A DNA stretch of 64,000 nucleotides, from assembly GCA_021464245.1 (NCBI GenBank), contig JADCRB010000036.1, positions 5,876,372 through 5,940,371 on the forward strand, written 5' to 3'. The translations under genes and the position numbers were made by a program. The notes under the pieces are model-generated. The model was not told the origin of the DNA and ran no database searches. It saw only the letters and a program-made list of their open reading frames with translations. The first letter of the stretch is position 1, and every line of letters begins with the position of its first letter. Below are positions 34,205-46,008 of this stretch, one piece after another. Source of the stretch: Carallia brachiata. Taxonomy: Eukaryota > Streptophyta > Magnoliopsida > Malpighiales > Rhizophoraceae.

Positions 34205-34726
34205 TAAATAAATAATCGACTTCTTGCCTTCTTGGTCATTTACCAGTCTTTGTCTGTATTTTTATTCCCAAATAATTGAGGGAGACGACTTTACTGCCTT
34301 ACTGGTGTTGGTCGCTCCCGGCTGTCGGCTACTGTGTCCAGGTCTCTCTTTTCATGATTCATTGCCTCCTTTTCATTTGGCTCTCAGATTCCTGTGCTTC
34401 TCTTTCGCGAAACAAAGTAGGTTAAGTTGCTTCCCAGTTCTCCCGTTGCTTGGCTACCGTTTGTCCTTCTGTTGCTTTGCCACTGTGTCCAGATCTCTCT
34501 TTTTCCTGATTTATTTTCTTTCTTCTTTTCATTTGCCTCCCAGATTCTTGTGCTTCCTTCTTTTTCGCTCACCAAAAAAAAAAAAAATTCCTGTGCTTCA
34601 CTTTACTTCTGTTTGTGTTTGGATTTCAGTGTGTTTCTTGTTTTCTTTTTCGCTATCATCTGCTGTCTATTTTTTGGGTGTAGAAAAAGAAAAAACAAAA
34701 ACAAAAACAAAAGGCAGGAGCAGAAA
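34205..34726 (+). promoter_or_regulatory. Upstream and leader region of gene B
   Basis: Pyrimidine-rich leader with an internal duplication: CACTGTGTCCAG-TCTCTC…CAGATTC-TGTGCTTC occurs at about 34,329-34,412 and again at about 34,481-34,573. The upstream part (TTGGTCATTTACCAGTCTTTG) recurs in degenerate form three times in the preceding spacer. An open frame extends upstream of the ATG but is low complexity and not part of the protein. Confidence 0.5.
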
Positions 34727-37516
34727 ATGGCTGGTTCTATCCTTTCTTACGTGCTCGAACCCGTCGTGCGACAGATAAGTTATCATCTCACTTACAGTAG
34801 AAGGTTGGAAAAGCTCAAGGATGAGACTGAGGCGTTGGCGTCTGCGAGGGCGAGATTGGAGGATTATGTAGATGAAGCTGAAAGGAATTTAGAAGAGATT
34901 CAAAGTGATGTGAAAGATTGGCTTCGTAAGGCAAGCGCGGCCATTGAAGAGACTAGAAAACTAATCGAATATCAAGAGCGGAAAGCAAGTAGGAGGTGTT
35001 TCGTTGGACTGTGTTCCGATTTGACGGCACGCTATCGCGTCAGCAGGCGAGCGGCGAAGATAGCCTTGGAAGTTTCCTATCTGCGGAATGAAGGCAGATT
35101 TGATCAAATTTCCTACCGCGCGTCAGTGCAGCAGATAGTTTCCGCTCCCGCCAATAATTTTGACGGCTTGTATTCGAGACTGTCAATTTTGAGTCAAGTT
35201 ATGGATGCGTTAATGGATCCTGCCCATCAACATTGTTGGGTTGTATGGACTTGGGGGTGTGGGCAAGACTACTCTGGCGAAGGAGGTCCACAGAAGAGCG
35301 ATAGAAGGCAGGATCTTTGACGTAGTGGTCATGGTTACTGTGTCAGAAAAACCAGATCTGCGTGCTATACAGGAAGGGATTGCTGACATTCTGGGGCTGA
35401 AATTTGATGAGGAGAGACTGTAGCTGGAAGAGCTGCTCGATTATATCGGAGGTTGATGATGGAGAAGAAGGTTCTCTTGATTCTAGATGATGTTTGGGAG
35501 CGTCTTGATTTGGCGGCAGTTGGAATTCCTTTTGGAGGGGATCGTGGGTTGTGTAAAATATTGCTGACCTCAAGAAATAGACGCGTGTTACGTGAAATGA
35601 ACGCGCAAAGAGATTTCATGCTCGACATGCTGCCGTTCCAGGAGGCATGGAGTTTGTTTAAGATGAGAGCAGGCAATGAGGTTGAAGATCCAAGTTTACA
35701 ACCAACAGCAACTGAAATTGTCAGACAGTGTGGAGGTTTGCCCCTTCTACTTGTCGCTGTTGCAAGCGCTTTAAGACATAAAGAGATAATCGTATGGCGG
35801 GATGCCTTGAGTAGAATGTCTCGATCTGATGAATTTTTCGAAATGGAGAGGGTATTCCCAAGTCTGGAGATGAGTTACGATCGTTTGGCTAGTGAGGAAA
35901 TCAAGTCAATTTGCTTGCTCTGTGGCTTGCAGGGAAAATCCAATATTTGCATCCGAGATTTGCTGAAATACAGTTTGGGTCTGCGTTTGCTTAAATTCAC
36001 GGATACAGTAAATAATGTGAGAAACAGATTACGCACTATCATTGGTCATCTCAAAGATAGTTGCCTTCTGCTGGATGGTGACAGCAATGAGTTTGTGAGA
36101 ATGGATGGCATAGTCCAATTATTTGCCGCCTCAGTTGCATCTAGATCTCTGCATGCCTTCGTAATTAAAAGTGTTGTTGGGCTCAATGAATCGAGAAACA
36201 AAAACAGCACTAGAATTGTGCTTCCCGACTGTGATATGCGTGATCTTCCTGAAAAGTTAGAACTCCCTGAACTAGAGTTACTGCTACTTTTCAGCAAGCA
36301 CCATTCTTCGAAAATACCAGACACTTTTTTTGAAGGAATGGAAAAAATGAAGGTGTTGAATTTAACTAGAGTGCTTTTGTCGCCCCTACCTCCATCACTT
36401 CGTTTTCTAACTAACCTTTACACCCTGAGTTTGGACAAATGCATATTGCATGACATAGCTGTGATTGGAGAGCTGAAGAAGTTGGAAATACTTAGCCTTT
36501 CTGGCTCAAGTATTGTTAATCTACCCAAAGAATTAGGGCAATTGATTCGGCTAAAGTTGTTTGATTTGAGCAATTGTTTTAAACTTAAAGTTATTCCCAA
36601 AAATGTGATCTCTAGTTTTTCCTGCTAGAAGAATTGTATTTAGGCGATAGCTTTGTTCAGTGGGAGGTTGAAGGGCAAAAATCAAAGTAATGCAAACCTC
36701 ACCGAGTTGCAACTTTTGTCTCACTTGACAAGTTTGGAAATACGTGTTTTAGATTCCGAGATGTTGCCAAAAACCTGGTTTTCTAACGAGTTGGAAAGTT
36801 ATAGGATATATGTTGGGGATGACTGGCATTGGGATGGTGCCTGTGAAAGCTCAAGAAAACTGAAGCTCAAGTTCATTCAAAGCACTCATTTGAAGCATGG
36901 GGTTACAATGTTGAAAAGGGCTGAAGATCTGTATTTGGATGAAGTGGAGGGGATCAAGAATGTATTGCCTGATCTGGATAGGGAAGGCTTCCAGGAAATG
37001 AAGCATCTGTACGTCCAAAATTGTGCTGGGTTGCAATATACTATTGATTCAACCGGGGAAGAACCATCTCATGCCTGGCCCCTCCTAGAGTCCCTGTCTC
37101 TGTACAATCTTTTGGACCTGGAGAAGTTCTGTAATGGTCAATTACCTCCAAGTTCTTTCAGCAAATTGAAAATCATAATAGTTAGCAACTGCAGTAGATT
37201 GAACTATCTGTTTCCATCGTTCTTGGTTAGAGGCCTTTTGCAGCTTCAGCAGATGGAGGTAAGTGATTGTGTTGTCATGGAAGAGATAGTTGCCGGTGAA
37301 AGTGAGGGTGATGATGAAGAAATTGAAGTAGTTGAATTCGCTCAATTGCAATCCTTGAAGCTACTTGGTTTGCCACAAGTCAAAACTTTTTTCTCCCCAA
37401 CAATGATGGCTCCTAATTTCGAAACAACACCAGAGCACTTGATAGCTAATCAACAACCAGAGGGAATTGTGTCAGAAAGTGAGCTTGATGATCTATTGCC
37501 TCTTTTCCATTCAAAG
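34727..37516 (+). CDS. Gene B exon 1: CC-NB-LRR resistance protein (At4g27190/RPS2-like), frame breaks
   Basis: ATG at 34,727 (MAGSILSYVLEPV). Residues 1-165 form a coiled coil with YVDEAERNLEEI and VKDWL, typical of the At4g27190-like CC class. NB-ARC: P-loop GLGGVGKTTL (about 35,250), kinase-2 LLILDDVW (about 35,470), RNBS-B ILLTSRN, GLPL as CGGLPLLL (about 35,730). The MHD position reads RMDGIVQLFA, so the His-Asp pair is lost. LRRs begin at about 36,230. Frame breaks: C3 run at 35,223-35,225, near 35,424, T5 run near 36,615 and A5 run at 36,677-36,681. A one-base change at each would give a continuous protein. The exon ends at the GT of 37,517. Known role: intracellular immune receptor. 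Confidence 0.88.
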
Positions 37517-37600
37517 GTATGTCCATGTATTCTCTGACTCCTTTTCATTCAAAGGTATGTCCTTGTATTCTCTGACTTTTTTCCATTCAAAGTATGTTCA
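37503..37600 (+). repeat. Triplicated splice-donor segment
   Basis: Three tandem units of about 40 bp, each with (T)TTTCC(A)TTCAAAG-GTATGT-like sequence, starting near 37,503, 37,542 and 37,580. The first two keep a perfect AAG|GTATGT donor; the third has AAAGTATGTT. Confidence 0.85.
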
Positions 37601-38988
37601 TGTACTTCTCTTGGAAAAAAATCTAATTTCTCTTTCTGTATCCAAGTTCTCACTGTGGGATTGTTACTATTCCACTATTTCTCTTGAGAAAGAGTCAGAA
37701 GTATATACCTTACAGTCACTATGAAATAACTCTACCGTTACACGAAGACTCTTCAATATTTCCCTTTTATATTTCAATGAAACTTAAGGCTCTGGTTCCA
37801 TTTGTTTCCATCAACCTTTTTTTTACTGTAGCATTCCCATTAATGTTGATGTGTGTGTGTCTTTTACAGCATTTCGCATTTCAGCGGAAAATGGTGTGTG
37901 TGGATGTGTGGCATGTGTAAGTGGGTGGGTATGGGTAAGCGCCCGTTCATTGTGGGCTATTGAACGATTCTTTTGATGGAAAGGAATGTAATACTATTGC
38001 TAAACTAGCAGTAAAGTGTTCAGAAAGAATGCAGTGCTGAACTTGCAGTGAAACTCATTGAAACTATGGAATATGTTGCATCCAACAATAGGTTTAAGAG
38101 AATTGTTTATAACTTGGAGTGGGTTTTATATCAAAGCTTTTTGTCATTTACTTTTCAATTGTGAACTCCTTCTTATCAGATTCATCATCGGTATAGCATT
38201 GAGAAAACAATTTACAGATTTTTTATGTATCGGGCATTTTGTTAATATTTTGGCCCTTTTCTAGTTCAGTCATTCTTTTCTGAGCCCCTTCTCTGCTGGA
38301 TTTCACTATTGAAGCTTCTGTTGTCTGCTAACATGCATGTTGTATGGCAACAATACATTTTGTCTGTGCTGCATGGAGTTTTACATGGCTGAATCTCTGA
38401 TTTACATGTGTACAAATGAGTTAGTGTACTGAATATAATGGACTAAATGGTCCTTGGCATTTAGATAAGTTTAATTCCACTTAATTCATCTGGAATTCAA
38501 ACTCCTAAAAGGACCATCTACCTCTGCTGGATTTAGATAAGATTAATTCCAGAATTTCTTAAAAATAAAAGACCACACATACCAACTAAAAATCAAAATT
38601 GTGACATTTGACTAGATGGATATCCCCTATGTTCCAAAATCTGAGCTCCGAAAGCAAATAAGCAATGTTGAGCATTACAGTAATTTAATTAGAACTTTAC
38701 AGTTTTTTCAAATCAAACATGTAGCTTGAAGCAGAATAGGAACTATTAAAAGAATAGAGTCACTCTCATCTTTGACACTCTCCAAAAAAAGTGATAATAA
38801 TTTCCAATTCTTACACTGGCGCATTTAAGTTTCTGCAAAATCTTCTATTCTTTTTCAGACGGCAAAAAGATGTGTTTCGTATTCTTGTTGATGGTTGCAT
38901 GTTACATACTCTATGCGTAATCATGATTTGTTTATTATATGTTAAATTGGAAAACAGCATTTATGGAATCGATTGTTTCTGTCTTCAG

Positions 38989-39483
38989 GTTTCATTCCCT
39001 AACTTGGAGCAACTAAAATTATCCTCAATTAGTTGTAAAAATTTATGGCATTATCAACGTCCTGGGGTACCTTATACCTTAAAAAGCTTGGTCGTGGAGG
39101 GATGCAGGAATCTGAAGCATTTGCTTACATCTTCGTTGGCTAAAGATCTACGGCGCCTCGAAGAGCTTGAGGTTTGTGATTGTGAATTCATGGAAACCAT
39201 AATAGATACAGAAGATTTTGTCAAAGAAAAGGGTACAAATAGGTTAGTGTTCAGTAATCTGCACACCCTCAAGCTCAAGAATCTTTCAAATGTCACGAGT
39301 GTTTTCAATGGTTATCGTATTGAATGTCCCTCTCTGAAAAAATTGTTGATAGAGAGGTGCCCTGTGTTGAAGGGGTTTGTCTTCAGTTCTCCAGGGGTGG
39401 AGATGATGGTCAGAGAAGAAGACAGAGATTTTTATCCAGAGAAAAACGTCCACCCAGATATTCACCCTCTATTTGATGAAAAG
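38989..39483 (+). CDS. Gene B LRR exon 2
   Basis: Bounded by TTCAG (38,988) and GT (39,484), 165 codons, phase 0 at both ends. Begins VSFPNLEQLKLSSI and ends HPLFDEK, the same layout as exon 1's end. It carries cysteine-containing LRRs (VVEGCRNLKHL, EVCDCEFMETII). No frame breaks. The preceding intron (37,517-38,988) contains TG-rich sequence (37,847-37,930) and nothing else recognised. Confidence 0.85.
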
Positions 39484-39921
39484 GTATCTTCCCTTCCTAT
39501 GTTGGTGTTCCTGTTCTTCTAAAATATTTTTTTCAATCATACAAATAATGTTTCATTGTTGCTGTTTAGGTTTTTTTCTCTACATTGAGGCAGTAGACCA
39601 AAGATTCCATTTATCCAAACACTGAAGTCTGCAGTAAATTTATTAGAAGTTTGTCATTATTTCCCACATGAAATAATGCTCTTTTCTCTGCATTGATACT
39701 TATTTGGGCTTGAAACTTTTCTCCCATCTGCGAATTATCCGCTCTTTACCGTTAGGTTAAGGTTGAAATGACCTCTTTTATTTGACCTCAAATTAATTTG
39801 GATTTGCTTGGCTATTGTACATCTTCTCATCTCTACCTTATTTGCCTATTATTTTCAAATTTTGTGGAACATGTGACAAAACGGCAGATTATTAATAAAA
39901 AGGAACCGTCATTAATTACAG

Positions 39922-40713
39922 GTTGTCTTCCCCGCCTTGGAGGAAATGGAAATTTCCTACATTGATTGCTTGAAAAGTATATGGAAAAGTGAGCAAAGTT
40001 GGTCTTCCTTCTACGTGTTAAAGACCATGAAAATCACACATTGCAAAAATCTTCAGACTCTTTTTCCAGCTAACGTTTTGGATAGGTTACAGAGGATAGA
40101 GAAGTTGTGGGTGAGCCATTGTGATTCACTAGTAGAGATATATGAACTTCATGTCGCGGAAATAAGTGGTGTAGCAGCCTTTTCATTGACAGAATTGCAC
40201 ATATCTGATCTAAGCTCATTGGAGCATATATGGACCAAGGATCCACAAGGAAGTGTCACCTTCAAAAATCTGTTTTCAGTGGACGTTTCAAATTGTAAGC
40301 TTCTGAAGAATATCTTTCCAACCTCCATAGCTAGGGATCTTGGGCAGCTTGAAAAGCTTGCAATAAGCTCTTGTGGGGTGAAGGAGGTTGTTGCAATGGC
40401 AGAAGATGTGGAAACGTCTCTTTCATTTATCTTTGATCAATTAACCTCCTTGAAACTTTCAGATCTACCGGAAATTATGTGTCTCTATCCAGGACGACAT
40501 TTTGCACGCTGGCCAAAACTAAAGTGTTTGAAGTTGAGTGGTTGTGACAAGGTAACTAAATTCTATTGTGTCGAGGGGCAGTCCAGGAAGATGTTGATGG
40601 TCAAAAAGCTTTCTTCTCGACGGAAGAGGTATGTGTCCCCCTCGTGCTTTGAAATATGTACAAATAAATCAGATGCTCCTAAGCTTTTTGGTGCTCCTAA
40701 ATCAGTAAATTAA
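39922..40713 (+). CDS. Gene B LRR exon 3 (3' end uncertain)
   Basis: Starts after TTACAG with VVFPALEEMEISYI. Repeats include MKITHCKNLQTLFPANV and VDVSNCKLLKNIFPTSIA. A donor AAGAG|GTATGT at 40,629 fits best but leaves phase 2, whereas the next exon starts in phase 0. Either a one-base error lies in this exon or translation really ends at the stop at 40,711-40,713. Confidence 0.75.
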   Translation, partial: VVFPALEEMEISYIDCLKSIWKSEQSWSSFYVLKTMKITHCKNLQTLFPANVLDRLQRIEKLWVSHCDSLVEIYELHVAEISGVAAFSLTELHISDLSSLEHIWTKDPQGSVTFKNLFSVDVSNCKLLKNIFPTSIARDLGQLEKLAISSCGVKEVVAMAEDVETSLSFIFDQLTSLKLSDLPEIMCLYPGRHFARWPKLKCLKLSGCDKVTKFYCVEGQSRKMLMVKKLSSRRKRYVSPSCFEICTNKSDAPKLFGAPKSVN

Positions 40714-41846
40714 TTTGAGGAAAGTAGGGTGAGTGGGTGCGAGCTGAACTAGAAAAATTAACAACGGAAAAAGATACATACAATGATAATGACAAGGTGG
40801 TCAAAGCGAGGAGAAGACCGTTAACTTTATCAAATTATTTTGGAGAAGTTCATCAAGCCATCAATCTTGTTAAAATATTTTTTTGGACAACTTGAGTTTA
40901 TTAAAAATTCTGTGTTTTGTGATCGCAAATTAACAGAAAATTGGGTATTAAAAAATTACTTTAATGTCAAAACCAAGTACGCACAAACTGAGTGAAAATT
41001 TTCAGACAAAACACAGCTGAAGCTGAGACAAATTAAAGGGGAAGGACGACCTCGGCCCTACATGTCTGTAAAAGATGGGAAAGGTATTTGGCTTCCTATG
41101 ATCACGATCAATTCATTGCAGGGCATGATGTGGGAGCACATTTATTTGTTCTGATAATATATTTTGGAGTGAATAGTTTTAAATGTGTGGAGATTTTACC
41201 AAATATAAAAAATAAAAATGAGAACTTAGCAATAGCTGAGGTAGTTCGAGTCAATAGCCTTTAACTGAGGAACATGTAGTTTGAACCTTTTTCCCTCCCT
41301 ATTTCTTCCTCCCCAACCGTTTTGCTACCATCTCCAAAGGACAAAAAAAAAGAGATTTTACCAAAAAAAAAAATCCGCGGAATAGATGTAGCGTCATAAG
41401 TATTAAATAACTAATTTGGAAAGTTTTGGTTAAGAAAGATTTATAACACTCTCATCTCACAACAAATTTACTTCACGATAGAATAGAACTACGATAAAAC
41501 ACTCACGTAGTCAATCCAATTAAATTTGAGATAATTTTTTGTGTTATTATCATTGTATATGAGCTGTAGATAATAAGTTCACTTGACGTCGAGTTTCTAA
41601 AATAATGCTAGTAAGTTGCAAATGTATGGGGGCCCCAAAAGCTAATCTGTTAGGGTCGAAGATAATGTAAAGGAAGAATAGGAAGAAAAGAAAGCCAAGG
41701 TAGTCAGAATCATCTCCTCTTTGTAGGGCTTTGAGTGTTAATTTTTGTGCTGATTCTATTTTCCTTGGGAATGTGACTCTTGAAAGCTGCGAAAGCTGAA
41801 AAGTTGGCAATCTATGATACAGTAATCTACTTTTGGTTTCACGCAG

Positions 41847-42650
41847 ATTGTTCCTAACTTGGAGGAATTATTGTTAGAGCCCCAAGACTTGCAGAATTGG
41901 AACTTTTCGCTGGAGTTGATTTCTGAAGTAAAGGTTCTGGAGCTGCACTCCTTTCACTTGCAGTCTGAAGTGCCTCTATTTAGACTCCTTCTGAGATTGC
42001 CCACTTCTGCAAAACTTGTTGTGAGCAAAAGTTCTTTGAGGGAAATTTTCTCAATTGAGGGACCTTATGTGGATGGACATTTGCAGATTTTATCACAGAT
42101 AAAGAAATTGGAGATTTATGATCTTCAGGAAGGTGTGCAACTGGAAGTAAACTTCCGATATCTGGAAAGTCTGCGAGTGTCATTTTGTGATACTCTGAAC
42201 ATTTTAGCTCCATCCTCAGCATCTTTCCGAAATCTGTTTTCTCTGGAAGTATGGAATTGCAATGGAATTAAAAGCTTAATAACATCCTCCGTCGCCAAAA
42301 GCATGGTTCATCTCGAGAAGATGAGCATAAAAGATTGCAGGGCTGTGCAAGATATCATAATGGATGACGGAGAGCAGATACAGGATGGTATAAGTTTTGG
42401 GAAGTTGGAGTACCTGTCTCTTATTTCTTTACCTGGTCTCACCAGCTTCTGCTCCAAGAATTGTCGTCTCCTATTCCCCTCTTTGGAAAAATTAACTGTT
42501 GAACTCTGCCCCAAGCTGTGGACTTTCTCTCGAGGGGAATTGATTATGCCAATGCTGGAGACTATACAGCTGAAAGAAAATTCTTCTGATCATATTGTGT
42601 GTCGTGATGACAACATCAATGCCGTTATAGGACAATTATTTGTGGGAAAG
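41847..42650 (+). CDS. Gene B LRR exon 4, with a GC splice donor
   Basis: Starts after ACGCAG with IVPNLEELLLEPQ and ends LFVGK. LRRs include LFSLEVWNCNGIKSLITSSVA and LTVELCPKLWTF. The expected AAG|GTATGT donor is AAG|GCATGT at 42,651. The next acceptor is TTGTAG at 42,768. A GC-AG intron is therefore the simplest reading; otherwise the frame runs on to a stop at 42,746. Confidence 0.8.
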
Positions 42651-42768
42651 GCATGTATTGCTTATCTTTTTAATGTTGCATGGCTTATACTTATCTCTGG
42701 GTCAATGAATGCAAGTTTGAAAAATTTTAGTTTGTTATCTAAATAATTCATTCTTCTTGGCCTTGTAG

Positions 42769-43515
42769 GTGCAAAATAAGCTTCCTGCAATCATAAAAGC
42801 CTCTGGAATTCCTGAGATGCAAGAAAATTGGCAGGGACAACTTCCATTAAGAAGGTTGCATGATGTAAAAATTCTGTTGGTGGACAAGTGTACATCTTTT
42901 TATGCTGTATCAACAAATCTACTTCAGTCCTTGAACTCCCTGCAAGTATTGATTGTGGAAAATTGCGATTCAATTGAGAAAATATTTGATCTACCTGGGC
43001 TAAATTCTGATGAACAGCATACTCCGCTGGTATCGCCATTAGATGAATTGCGCTTAATTGATCTTCCATGTTTAAGGAATGTGTGGAACGGGAATCCTCA
43101 AGGAATTGTGAGCTTTATTCATCTAACGTGTGTGAAAGTTCACAATTGTGGCAGCTTGAAAAATATATTTACTCTTCGAGTGGCCTTGGACCTTGTCCAG
43201 CTGCAATATGTGGAAGTAAAAAGTTGTTCTTCGGTGGAAGAAATTATCACAAAAGGAGAAGAGGAAGCTGTGCAGGACCAAACCATATTCCCTTCTTTAT
43301 GCTCCATCGTTCTTGAGTGTTTGCCTTCCTTGAAAAGTTTTTACTCAGGCAGTGACGTTCTTCAATGGCCATCCTTAAAAAAAATTGATGTAATTGACTG
43401 CCCAATAATGAAGACTTTCGCTTCTACGTCTTTCAGCACGGTTGCCGGAGAAAACATGAAAAGGATGCACGAGGGAGAGTTCGGCATACCTTTTGGACCC
43501 TTATCTTGGGGCAAG
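42769..43515 (+). CDS. Gene B LRR exon 5
   Basis: 249 codons, phase 0. Starts VQNKLPAIIKASGIPEMQ and ends GPLSWGK before a GTTAGT donor (43,516). Repeats include LIVENCDSIEKIFDL, VKVHNCGSLKNIF and IDVIDCPIMKTF. No frame breaks. Confidence 0.85.
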
Positions 43516-43888
43516 GTTAGTCTATTTATACCAATGGTATCCGTTTCACATGATGGTCTTCTTCCCATGGTAAAAATCATCCTTTCTTGTCTCTTAGTTT
43601 GTTTTGGTGTATTGGAGGAAATGCACTAGAAAAGCGATACTGTGCCCATTCAACTTAAGGGTGTGCAAAATGTTCCTCTTTCTGCTGATTGAGCCTTTTC
43701 TTGCTCCTTTCAGTGCTATAAACGGTCTAAAAGGTGGATCTAGCATATCCTTATGCAAATTTCTTATCGTCTTAGTTTTTGAACCTTTTCTTTTCCCTTA
43801 GCCTCCATTCCAGCTGCTCTCCTCCACATTGCCTGTTAAAGAGGTTTGATTCTATTTTTATTATTTAGCACTTTATTTGGCTTCGCAG

Positions 43889-44617
43889 GTTGTGGTTCCG
43901 AGCTTACAAGCACTGAGGCTTGAGTGGAACTGTATCATGAAGGAGATATGGGATGAAAATTTTCAAGCAGATTTCCTTTCCAGCTTGAAAGTTATTGAGC
44001 TAAAGAGGGTGCCTAGGGAACATGCACAATTTCCATCCAAATTCTTTCAAAGGTTTCCCAATCTGGAGAAGCTTGTCCTGAGTGATTCCTCATTTGAGCA
44101 CCTATCTCTACATGAAGGGGAGCTTGTTGAGGAAGAATATGTCCAGTCAATGGTAAGGTTGAGAAAATTAAAGCTGTCTGAACTGCCAAATCTGGAGCAT
44201 CTAGTGGGAGAGGACCGAAACTTAGTCACGATTTGTCAGCATATGGAAACTCTAGAGGTATTTAAATGCAGCCGATTGAAAGTTTTAGTTCCATCTTCAG
44301 TATCTTTCCATAATTTGACATTCTTGGAGGTAGTGAAATGTCATGGACTGGTAAATCTGTTAACTGCCACAACGGCTAGGAGTTTGGCGCTGCTGACGAG
44401 AATGATTATAACGGATTGCCGGATGTTACAGCAAGTAGTAGAGGGAGATGATGTGGAAGACGACATAACTTTCAGCCGACTTAGCACTTTGGAACTTTGT
44501 GGTCTACCTTCTCTCACATGCTTTTGTTCAGGTAACCACATTTTCGATTTCCCATCTTTAGATGAAATAGTTGTCATAGATTGCCCCAGGATGGATGCAG
44601 AAGCCTTGACGCAATGA
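43889..44617 (+). CDS. Gene B terminal LRR exon 6
   Basis: Starts after TTCGCAG with VVVPSLQALRLEWN and ends at a TGA at 44,615-44,617. It closes with the conserved IFDFPSLDEIVVIDCPRMD, the usual last repeat in this family. No frame breaks. Confidence 0.85.
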   Translation, partial: VVVPSLQALRLEWNCIMKEIWDENFQADFLSSLKVIELKRVPREHAQFPSKFFQRFPNLEKLVLSDSSFEHLSLHEGELVEEEYVQSMVRLRKLKLSELPNLEHLVGEDRNLVTICQHMETLEVFKCSRLKVLVPSSVSFHNLTFLEVVKCHGLVNLLTATTARSLALLTRMIITDCRMLQQVVEGDDVEDDITFSRLSTLELCGLPSLTCFCSGNHIFDFPSLDEIVVIDCPRMDAEALTQ

Positions 44618-45951
44618 ATTTGGAGCGAGAACAGAAGAGGTTGATATTGGTGTTGGAACAAGAACACCATATTCTTAGGCTGGCATGTTCCGATTAGTTA
44701 TTTAGGTACTAATCTAGCATCGTCGTGCCTCCTTATTGGATTATATGGTGGCAAACAAGCATTCAATTATCTTCATTGGGTGGATGTTATTAGTCAATCA
44801 TTTACATGAACCAATGGCAGATTAAGCCCATGTAAATGCCTCGATACTGTACTATAAATTCTCTCAACAATCCAAAAGTCTTAAAAAAAAAGGTCTTAGT
44901 GGGGACTCCTATATTTAATGTGGAGGCAGGTCGGTTTAGTGTTTATATTCACATTAAAGTGTTGAGGATGGTTTGAAAATTTTAAAAATCACAATCATTT
45001 AATATAGAAGTAAAATTAGTCAAATCATCGCTTGCAGGTTTAGTTGGTTTGATGGTTTGAATCATGTTATAGAACGAAATAAAATTTTAATTAAAAGTTT
45101 AAAGTTGCCTGTCCTAATATGTGATATCTTTCATCATTTGTTTCAATTTTGGTTCAAGATGACAATCTTTTTAATATTATGACGAAAACTTGTCCCAAAA
45201 AATGATAATAATAATAATAAAATGAAAACAAAAATTAATATCAATTTTGGTTCAAGCTGTCAATCTTTTTAATATTATAAATGAAAAAGAAAATTAATTA
45301 ACATCATTAGGAAGCCAATAGAAAAAAAAAGTTTAATTATCAAAAAAATTTAGTAAAGAAAATCAACCATATAAATGATCTATCAACAATTCAATTGGGA
45401 GAATAGGAGCAACAAATTTTTTTTTTTTTAGAATTACAAATTAGTTTATTTTAAGTTAATGAAAATATTTTAGGTCACGAGTGTATTTATCTTGATGCGT
45501 AAGGAAATAAAAATGGTTCGATTTTTTTCATATAGTTTGTCCGTAAAAAATATAGTTTTGGATTTTTTTTCTTTTTGGGAAACGAGAAAATGTAGTTTTG
45601 AATTTATTAATGTAGGCCGGGCAGTTGAGCCTCGGTGATTTTTTAATTTTTAAAACTGTAACTAAACTGTTAGGTGTGGTTTACTTAAATTCTACACTAT
45701 AATCAATCCGTTTGAAGCAGTTTCAATGATTTCAATTTGATTTTGGTTGGATTGGCCTATTTAATCAGATTGAGTGATTTCATGTATATTCCTATGTTAT
45801 ATTATGAGTTGGGTTGGACAAATAGAAAATTCAAATTATTAAATAGTAAAATGAATGAATATTGAATTATGCCATTATATTTTATGATATTTAATTTTTA
45901 ATAATCAATTTATTTATTTATTTATTTTAGTCTTTAAAAAGGGTTGTACTT

Positions 45952-46008
<57 letters not shown>

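Noticed and set aside
34427..34726. In-frame upstream extension of gene B
   Set aside because: Hydrophobic low-complexity leader translation; homologues start at MAGSIL-like sequence at 34,727.
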